A stretch of 8,326 nucleotides of DNA from JBEKZQ01 sp049509675 (GTDB lineage Bacteria > Planctomycetota > Planctomycetia > Pirellulales > Thermoguttaceae). The stretch covers positions 1 to 8,326 of the forward strand of contig JBEKZQ010000284.1 in the NCBI GenBank assembly GCA_049509675.1. Direction: 5' to 3'. Each line of letters opens with the position of its first letter. The stretch's first letter is position 1. A model generated the notes under the pieces. It was given only the letters and a program-made list of their open reading frames with translations. It did no database searches and was not told where the DNA came from. Below are positions 1-5,900 of the stretch, piece by piece. The position numbers and the translations under genes were made by a program.

Positions 1-1006
1 GCGGGCGCGCGATGGCCGGCCGCGTGCGGCGCGGACCAAAGCGGGACTGAATCCATCGGCCATACGGTTCCAGCCGCGCGCAGCAATAGTCGCCCTGCGC
101 CGCAACGATGGCCCGCGCCGCCAGCAGACCGGATTCGACGGCCGGTCGGATCCCCTCGCCGCTTTCGGCGCAGGCCAGCCCCGCCGCGTCGCCGATCCAT
201 AGCAGGCCGTCGCAGAGCAGTTTCCGCGTTGCGTGCGCGTAGAGCAAGTAGGCGTGCCCCTGGAACTTGCCCATGACCTTGCTGTCGATCCGCCCCCGGC
301 GCGTCAGCAGTTGGCAGAACGCCGCCAGGTGTTGCGGCAGACCGCGGCGGTCCTCCCGCCCCAGCCCGACGTTCAGCACGTCTCCCTTGCGAATGCACCA
401 CCCGTAACCCAGCAGATCGTCGCAAAAATAGAGTTCGGGCACGCACGGGTCGACCGGGCACGCGGCCTGCTGCGGCAGCGTGAGCGGGACCTCGAATTCC
501 TGGGAAACAATGACCGGATCGGCGCGGCTTCGCTCGTGCCGGCCCAGCATGCGGGCCACGGGGCAGAAGTGTCCGCCGGCCGCCACGAGCATGGGCGTCC
601 GCACCCGCTCATTGAGAACCCACGCGTTGCCGTCGCGGCGCAGGGCCTTCAGCGGCTCGGCCAGTAGCAAACGCGCCCCGCAGCGGCGCAGCAGATAGTC
701 GTCGAACTGCGCCCGGCAGATGCCGAAGCTCACGGGCCGGCCGTAGTCGATTTGCCGCACGCCGCCGCCCATCAGGCCGATGCGAAAACCGTTCATCGGC
801 TGGAACACTCGTCCGCGGCCGTACTCGTCCGGGTCGACGTGCAATGCGGCCAGCACGGCGGGCGTGATCCAACCGGCACACAGCTTGGGACGGGGGAAGT
901 CCGCCTTGTCCAACACCAGCACGTCCAGGCCGGCCTGCCGCAGTCGCCAGGCACAAGTTGAACCGGCCGGCCCCCCGCCCACGATCGCTACGTCGCAGTG
1001 GTCCAT
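1..1006 (-). CDS. FAD-dependent oxidoreductase, geranylgeranyl reductase family (C-terminus cut by window edge)
   Basis: The reading frame is open from the ATG at 1006-1004 to the window edge, giving 335 residues without the C-terminus. Seen: an N-terminal Rossmann dinucleotide-binding motif, DVAIVGGGPAGS, with G10-x-G12-x-x-G15; an acidic residue closing the second strand (VLVLDK, D33) that would bind the FAD ribose; the family block FPRPKLCAGW at 37-46; and the second FAD motif IGDAAG (271-276) followed by ESGEGIRPAVESG. This combination is typical of the geranylgeranyl reductase/FixC-like group of flavoproteins, which mostly reduce isoprenoid or lipid double bonds; related flavoproteins hydroxylate. 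Family members usually run about 370-420 residues, so only the end is missing. It starts 2 bases after the stop of the methyltransferase gene (TAACGATGG). No good Shine-Dalgarno precedes it, so translation is probably coupled to that gene. The substrate is unknown; the neighbour suggests a membrane lipid or fatty acyl chain. The family call is firm, the function is inferred. Confidence 0.88.
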   Translation of the reverse strand, partial: MDHCDVAIVGGGPAGSTCAWRLRQAGLDVLVLDKADFPRPKLCAGWITPAVLAALHVDPDEYGRGRVFQPMNGFRIGLMGGGVRQIDYGRPVSFGICRAQFDDYLLRRCGARLLLAEPLKALRRDGNAWVLNERVRTPMLVAAGGHFCPVARMLGRHERSRADPVIVSQEFEVPLTLPQQAACPVDPCVPELYFCDDLLGYGWCIRKGDVLNVGLGREDRRGLPQHLAAFCQLLTRRGRIDSKVMGKFQGHAYLLYAHATRKLLCDGLLWIGDAAGLACAESGEGIRPAVESGLLAARAIVAAQGDYCCARLEPYGRWIQSRFGPRRTRPAIARP

Positions 1007-1008
1007 CG

Positions 1009-2343
1009 TTATCGATAGAGGTGCTCGCGTGTCGCGGGGATGTCGTTCATGCCGGCGCGGGCGAAGAGCACTTGAAACAATTGCAGCGAGCCCATGGTAA
1101 AAGCCGCGATCGAGCCGGTCAGATAGAGCCGCCATGCCCGCACGAACGGCTCGTCGAACATCGCAGCCACGCGCTCGGCGGCCGCGTCGAATCGCGCCAG
1201 CCAATGCCGGAGCGTCTGGGCGTAGTGCAGGCGCAGGTTCTCCACGTCCAACACCGAAAATTGCCGCGGCTCCAACATGGTCAACATTTCCCGCAGACTG
1301 GGCGGATAGGCCCCCGGGAAGATCCGCCGTTCGATCCAGGCGTTCATGATGCCCGGCGAGTCGCGGCCGATGGAATGGATCAGGCCGCGGCCGTCGGGGC
1401 CGAGGCAGCGATCGACCACGTCGCCCAGCTCGTCGTAGTGCTCCGGACCGACGTGCTCCAACATGCCCACCGAAACGAACACGTCGTAGCGGCCGGCGAT
1501 GTTGCGGTAATCGTCCTCGATGAACGTTATCCGCGACTGCATGCCCTCCTGGCGTGCGCGGGCCTGTGCGTGCTTGATCTGCTCCTTCGACACGTTGAAG
1601 GCTTTGACCGTGACACCGAAGTGCCGCGCCATGTACAGGGCCAGGCCGCCCCAACCGCAGCCGGCCTCGACCACGGTTTCGCCCGGATTGAGCCACAGTT
1701 TGCGGCACACGTGCTCCATCTTTGCCAGTTGCGCCGCATCGAGCGTCGTCTCGGCGTCGGGAAAATAGCCGCACGTGTAGACCATTTCCCGGTCGAGCCA
1801 GAGGCGGTAGAAGTCGTCGCCGATGTCGTAGTGGTGGTAGATATTGTTCCGCGAACCGGCCAACGTGTTGGCGCGGGTGCGGCGCAGCCACAGCGCGGCG
1901 CGGCGCCGCACGGGCCCCGGCGCGCCGGCCTTCGCCGAGGCGCGATACACGGCTTCCAGCATTCGCAACAGGTCGCCTTCCACTTCGATCCGCCCGGCCA
2001 CGTAGCCGTCGCCGAAATTCAGTTCCGGATGGACGATCAACTTCAGCAGCGCGCGGCGATCGCGCAAATGAACCCGCGCCACCGGCGGACCCACGCCGCT
2101 GCCAATCGCCTGGCCGTCCCAGAGCACGATTTCGATGGGCGGGTCGCCCAGGGCGCGGAGGAAGCGCCGGACCAAGCCGCGCTCGACTTCGTACACGTGC
2201 TGTGCCTGCGATGCGCCGTCGCTCTCGCGTTGCGCCGCATGAGCCACGAACGCGCCCGTGCCGAAATCCCTGCGGCCCAACGGCCGCCGGTTCTCCGCCC
2301 CGCTGCCTTGGGCCTGGCGGCCGGATGACAGCATCCGAGACAT
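1009..2343 (-). CDS. cfa: Cyclopropane-fatty-acyl-phospholipid synthase family SAM-dependent methyltransferase
   Basis: A 444-residue protein. Family members transfer a methyl(ene) group from S-adenosylmethionine to the double bond of acyl chains in membrane phospholipids, giving cyclopropane or methyl-branched chains. Seen: an N-terminal lipid-binding-type domain at about 60-135 (LRDRRALL, NFGDGYVAGRIEVEGDL), then YHHYDIGDDFY (169-179), YTCGYF (189-194), the SAM motif VVEAGCGWGG (224-233), GMLEHVG (293-299), LIHSIG (321-326) and HYAQTLRHW (373-381). The residues matching the bicarbonate-binding active site of E. coli Cfa appear present: Cys191, Glu296, His323, Ile325, Tyr374. The C-terminal signature FTMGSLQLFQVLFAR is also there. 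The length is slightly above the roughly 380-430 typical, because of an Arg/Gly/Ser-rich, probably disordered stretch over residues 1-45. I chose the ATG at 2343 because GGAGGT lies 6 bases upstream; the same frame extends to an ATG at 2463, but that part looks like untranslated leader. It is the first gene of an operon with the flavoprotein. Whether it makes a cyclopropane or an unsaturated methylated product cannot be told. Confidence 0.93.
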   Translation of the reverse strand: MSRMLSSGRQAQGSGAENRRPLGRRDFGTGAFVAHAAQRESDGASQAQHVYEVERGLVRRFLRALGDPPIEIVLWDGQAIGSGVGPPVARVHLRDRRALLKLIVHPELNFGDGYVAGRIEVEGDLLRMLEAVYRASAKAGAPGPVRRRAALWLRRTRANTLAGSRNNIYHHYDIGDDFYRLWLDREMVYTCGYFPDAETTLDAAQLAKMEHVCRKLWLNPGETVVEAGCGWGGLALYMARHFGVTVKAFNVSKEQIKHAQARARQEGMQSRITFIEDDYRNIAGRYDVFVSVGMLEHVGPEHYDELGDVVDRCLGPDGRGLIHSIGRDSPGIMNAWIERRIFPGAYPPSLREMLTMLEPRQFSVLDVENLRLHYAQTLRHWLARFDAAAERVAAMFDEPFVRAWRLYLTGSIAAFTMGSLQLFQVLFARAGMNDIPATREHLYR

Positions 2344-2349
2344 CACAAG

Positions 2350-2355
2350 ACCTCC
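2350..2355 (-). promoter_or_regulatory. Shine-Dalgarno of the CFA synthase gene
   Basis: On the minus strand GGAGGT sits 6 bases before the ATG at 2343. This near-perfect anti-16S match fixes the start at MSRMLSS rather than at the ATG 40 codons upstream in the same frame. Confidence 0.8.
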
Positions 2356-2384
2356 GTTGCACGTTGTCTGGCGATGGACTCGAG

Positions 2385-2402
2385 AACCCTCGCGCGAGGG
2401 TT
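2385..2402. repeat. 18-base perfect palindrome in the leader of the CFA synthase operon
   Basis: AACCCTCGCGCGAGGGTT reads identically on both strands. CTCGAG, itself a palindrome, abuts the left side (2379-2384) and recurs at 2409-2414, 6 bases beyond the right side. It lies about 40 bases upstream of the CFA synthase start and downstream of the proposed promoter. It could therefore be a dimeric repressor operator acting as a roadblock, or a stem in the 5' leader RNA. There are no U-tracts, so it is not an ordinary terminator. The symmetry is certain, the role is not. Confidence 0.6.
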
Positions 2403-2461
2403 GCACCGCTCGAGCGCGCTGGAAAAAGACCCACTCCCGGTACTCATGGAGTCTAACCCCC

Positions 2462-2489
2462 ATTTTAGCGACAGCCCCGGCCGCTGCAA
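2462..2489 (-). promoter_or_regulatory. Candidate sigma70-type promoter for the CFA synthase / flavoprotein operon
   Basis: On the minus strand TTGCAG (2489-2484) and TAAAAT (2467-2462) are separated by 16 bases. Each matches the TTGACA/TATAAT consensus at four or five of six positions, and TAAAAT stands out in GC-rich surroundings. Transcription would begin near 2455, leaving a leader of about 110 bases that contains the 18-base palindrome and the Shine-Dalgarno. This is a prediction from motif and position only. Confidence 0.4.
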
Positions 2490-2671
2490 TACCCGCATTT
2501 GCGGCCGTTGAAGAAGAACTGGATCATTACTCTGGTGAAATAATCCACGCTGGATATTGCGATTGAAGATCGGGCCGGACTCCGCGCCGATGGTCGACCG
2601 CGGCGGGCAATTTCCGAAGTTTTGAGTTGATCGAGGGCTGCATTGGATATACGCTGGAGGTTAGGGCGTCC

Positions 2672-2752
2672 ACAGGAAAAGGGGACAGGCACCTTTTGTG
2701 CAAAGCACCCGAAGGGCCGTTCCGGCAAAAGGTGCCTGTCCCCTTTTCCTGT
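2672..2752. repeat. 81-base palindromic element (REP/MITE-like) with perfect 27-base arms
   Basis: The left arm (2672-2698, beginning ACAGGAAAAGGGGACAGG) and the right arm (2726-2752, ending CCTGTCCCCTTTTCCTGT) are exact reverse complements over 27 bases, with a 27-base centre at 2699-2725. GTGC-AAA-GCAC at 2698-2708 forms a small inner stem at the junction of left arm and centre. The core GGGGACAGGCACCTTTT is a sequence I remember as recurring in planctomycete and some other genomes, where it resembles REP/BIME elements mobilised in trans by RAYT-type transposases; this is memory, not a search. No target-site duplication is evident and no transposase is in the window. It lies between divergently transcribed genes, so it is not serving as a terminator for either. 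Confidence 0.75.
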
Positions 2753-2852
2753 CCGTTATTCTCCCCAGCCGGCCTATTCGCGCATCCCCCACGCCTGCTT
2801 ATCATAAGGGTTGGAGGTGTGCGCAGCCGCAGGTCTTGCCAACTGTATTTTG

Positions 2853-2878
2853 CGCGGTTGGAAATGGTCCCAACCGCG
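2853..2878. repeat. Hairpin-forming inverted repeat upstream of the giant Ig-repeat gene
   Basis: CGCGGTTGG (2853-2861) and CCAACCGCG (2870-2878) are perfect 9-base inverted arms around an 8-base spacer. The repeat ends 68 bases before the start codon at 2947. It could be an operator with two half-sites about 1.6 turns apart, or a 5' leader stem. No U-tract follows, which argues against a terminator. Confidence 0.4.
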
Positions 2879-2946
2879 GCGACAGGCAGCGGATCGTATC
2901 ATTACAAACCGGTCACACGATAACCCCCTTTGACGAAGTTTGACCT

Positions 2947-5900
2947 ATGGCAACACGATTTGTTCGCATCGATCTGGCCGACGAAGCGCGTGATTACCGA
3001 CTGATCGCGGTCGAACCGGGCGTGCCGATGCTGGACCGCTCCGGTGCCAATGGGCGGATCGTCTACCGCTGGTTGGGTGGAATGGTGGCCGAGCCCGTTT
3101 GGGAGGGCGATTGTGTCAACTTCTACGTTCGCGATGACCAAGGCGGTCGCCTGGAAGAGGCGCTCTGCCAACCCGCCACGGAACAAGATCTGCAAACCTT
3201 GCTCAAGGACGATGTCGAAAAACTCCGCAGTCGGCTGGAAGCCGCTACGCCGGAAACGCCTACCGAACGCCTCCTGAAGCGAGTCTTGCTGCGAACCTTC
3301 CAGGACCTCTTGGACAACCCGAACCGAAGCAACCTGGACAGCTATTTCTTCCGCTACCGGGACGTAACCGAAACCTGGCGGCTGGTGTGGTGCTGGGGAT
3401 ATCAACGGGTCGATCAGGAGCCGGCCCCGTCGGTGATTTGCAACGATCCTAAGTGTAACCAGTTGTTCGTGCGTCGGCCGGGCAAGAGCCCCAAGTGCCC
3501 CGGTTGCTCACAGCTCTTCTCGCTCCGGCCGCTGCGCAGGACCAACCTCAACCGCAGCATCCTGATCGGATTGCTGCTGTTGTTGTTGGTCAGCGCGCTG
3601 GTGTGGTGGTTTGGTCGGCCCAGCCGGCTCATCGCCACGCCGGCCTCGTTCAGCGGCCCTCCCGGCGCCCGCATCGAGTACGCCATCAAACAAGCCAGCC
3701 TGTTCCAAAGCAAGAATGTATCGGGGCAGGCCGTGGGCATCCCCCTGGATCCGGGGGTGGTGCGCTACAATCAGATTACCGGCGCGGCCCGGATCGTGGG
3801 CCCGATCGGCAGCGAAACGACGATCCACTTCCAGATGGGCAACTTGAAGACCGACGTGAAGGTGAAGGTCACGGCGGCGGCCAATCCGGAAAGAATCACG
3901 ATCGAGCCCCACGCGATCGAGTTGGGCGTGGGCACCACGGCCCAGTTGAAGCTCATAGGCGAGTACGCCGACGGTACGAAGGCCGACCTGACCGAGGCCG
4001 CCTTATGGAAGGCGGAAGACGGCCCCGTGGTTTATGCCAACAAGGGGTTCGTGGAAGGCAAATCGCCGGGCACGGCCACGATTTCCGTCCGTTTCCGCGG
4101 CTCGCCCGAAAGCCCCTACATCGAGCAGACGGCCAACGTGAGCGTCGAGAAGATCGACTTCCAGTCGTTGGAGGCTGCCGTCGAGCCGCTGCCGGTCGGC
4201 CTGGGTCGGGCCAGCAAGCTGCGGATGGAGGCCGTGGCCGCCGATGCCAGGCGGTATTCGGTCCTCGGCTCCTCGCTGTTGAAGACCGACGTGAGCCCCT
4301 ATTATCTGGCCACGGTCGTGGGCCAGAACCTGCGCGGCGAGCGGATCGGCTCGGGCAAACTCCTGGCCACTTTCATGGGCGAGAAGCCGCTGGCGGCCGA
4401 GAAACCGTTCAGCGTGGCGGGGCTGCCCGGCGTTGATCAACTGGTCGTCACGCCCGAGAGCCTGAGCATGGCAGTGGGCGAGATCGCCGATCTGGCCGTG
4501 GCCTCGCCCAGCATGGAGCCGGTGCATTTCAGCAGTTCCAAGCCGGAGGTGGTGGAGATCAGCGCCGCGAACCGGCTCATCGGCCGCAGCGAAGGGGCAG
4601 CCCAGGTCGAGGTGGCCCAGGGCGGTCGCAAGCAAACGGTTGATGTGACCGTGGCCAAGGCCGAGTTCCAATCGATCGCCCTGGACCCGGCCGAGGTGGT
4701 GGTGCCGGTCGACGATCAGACGCAGCCCCGGGTGGTGGCCCGGATCAAAGGCGACGAAACGGCCCGAAGCGTGGAGATTGCCCCGGACCTGCTGGCCGTG
4801 GACAAGGCGCCCTCGCCGCGGTACGTCGATTTCTTCGCCAAACTGTTGGCCATGCGGGGCGTGACGCCGACCACGCCCAGCACCACGCAGACGCTGGCCG
4901 TGCATTTCGACAAGCACAAGACCAGCGCCCCGGTCGAAGTGGTCTTGGCGCCGCTGCAACTGGAGTTGACCCCGGCCGGCCCGATCGATCTGCCCCTGGG
5001 CCAGCAGATGCGCCTGCAATGCTGGGCCAACTACAGCGAGGGACGCCGCGTGCAATTGCCCGGCGAACGGCTGAAGTGGAGCGCCGACAGCAAGGGCGCG
5101 GCCCCGGGCCTGGAGCTCCGCGGCGACCGCGTGGCGGCGCTGAAGCCCAGCGGCGGACCGCTGCCCGTTTACGCCGCCTACTTCCGCCATGATTCGAACC
5201 AGGTGATCTTCAAGTCGATCGACGCCGATCCCAATCTGAAACTGGCCGTGGAGGTCGATCGCACGTTGCGACTGGCCGGCGAGAAGGGCAAGGCGGTCAT
5301 CACCGCCAGCGGCCCCGGCGGCGACGTGGAACTGGTCCCCGAGATGTCCAGCTTCAAGAGCGGCGACGCCAAAATCCTCGCCATCGAGGAGAAGAGCGGC
5401 AATTTCACCTGTGGCGTGCCGGGCGGGGTGACCGTCACCGGCAGCCACGCCGCCGCCAAGGAGCCGGCCACGCTGAACCTGCACGTTTACGATCCGGCCG
5501 GCGCGCGGTTGGCCTTCGAGCCGGCCTCGGTCCGCGTGGCCGTCAACGAGCAGGCCCCGCTGCGGCTGTTCCTGGAGGCCAAGGACGGCGAAAAAACCGA
5601 TCGGGCCCAGTTGGAAGGGCCCGGCGTCGGCTATGCCATCGGCCAGCCGCAGGCGGTCGGGTGGAATCCGCCGCTATTGACCGGCCTGAAGCCGGCCAAG
5701 CCGTTCGAGATCAGTGCCAGCTATTATCCCGTGCTGAGCGGCACGGCCACGGCCAAGGTGGAAGTGGCGGCGGCCGCCGACGAAGCTACGCTCCGCATCG
5801 TGCCCTCCGAGGTCTCGCTGGCCCCCGGGCAAACCCGCTCGTTCGCCGTTGAGCAACAGACGGCCGACGGCGGCGACACGTGGAAAGAGGTCCGGCCGGA

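Larger units (their letters stand above)
2344..2946. other. Divergent intergenic region without a convincing gene
   Basis: This 603-base stretch separates the leftward CFA synthase operon from the rightward giant gene. Short open frames here (for example 2627-2923 plus, 2465-2728 minus and 2527-2805 minus) mostly read through the palindromic repeat at 2672-2752 and have no ribosome-binding sites or recognisable domains. From left to right it holds: Shine-Dalgarno, 18-base palindrome, candidate minus-strand promoter, unassigned sequence (about 2490-2670), the 81-base inverted repeat, unassigned sequence (2753-2852), and a 9-base-arm hairpin at 2853-2878. I see no tRNA and no terminator with a U-tract. 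No strong promoter for the plus-strand gene is obvious; TATCAT at 2800-2805 and 2897-2902 are weak -10 candidates without good -35 partners. Confidence 0.6.

Noticed and set aside
958..2328. 456-codon open frame on the plus strand
   Set aside because: It is antisense to the CFA synthase gene, whose motifs and Shine-Dalgarno are unambiguous.
2344..2463. Extended start of the CFA synthase at 2463
   Set aside because: The extra 40 residues fall on the 18-base palindrome and run up to the candidate -10 element, whereas the ATG at 2343 has GGAGGT at ideal spacing.
2630..2657. Plus-strand promoter TTGATC with TATACG
   Set aside because: The spacer is only about 15 bases, both boxes are weak, and it would lie upstream of the palindromic repeat, about 290 bases from the gene start.
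2672..2752. CRISPR repeat or intrinsic terminator
   Set aside because: There is a single inverted unit with no direct-repeat array, and it lies between divergent gene starts rather than after a stop codon.
2627..2923. 98-codon frame on the plus strand and its minus-strand counterparts spanning the palindrome
   Set aside because: Peptides such as KGDRHLL and VPVPFSC are translations of the inverted repeat. Frames through such repeats are often annotated as hypothetical proteins but have no start signal or domain here.
3495..4436. 313-codon open frame on the plus strand in another phase
   Set aside because: The product is dominated by Arg, Gly and Pro, typical of an out-of-phase reading of a high-GC gene, and it overlaps the membrane helix and first modules of the real frame.
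4003..5484. 493-codon open frame on the minus strand inside the giant gene
   Set aside because: It lies antisense to a continuous plus-strand coding frame with clear Ig-like modules. Its His/Arg/Gly/Leu-rich product has no domain and is what strong G/C third positions produce on the opposite strand.
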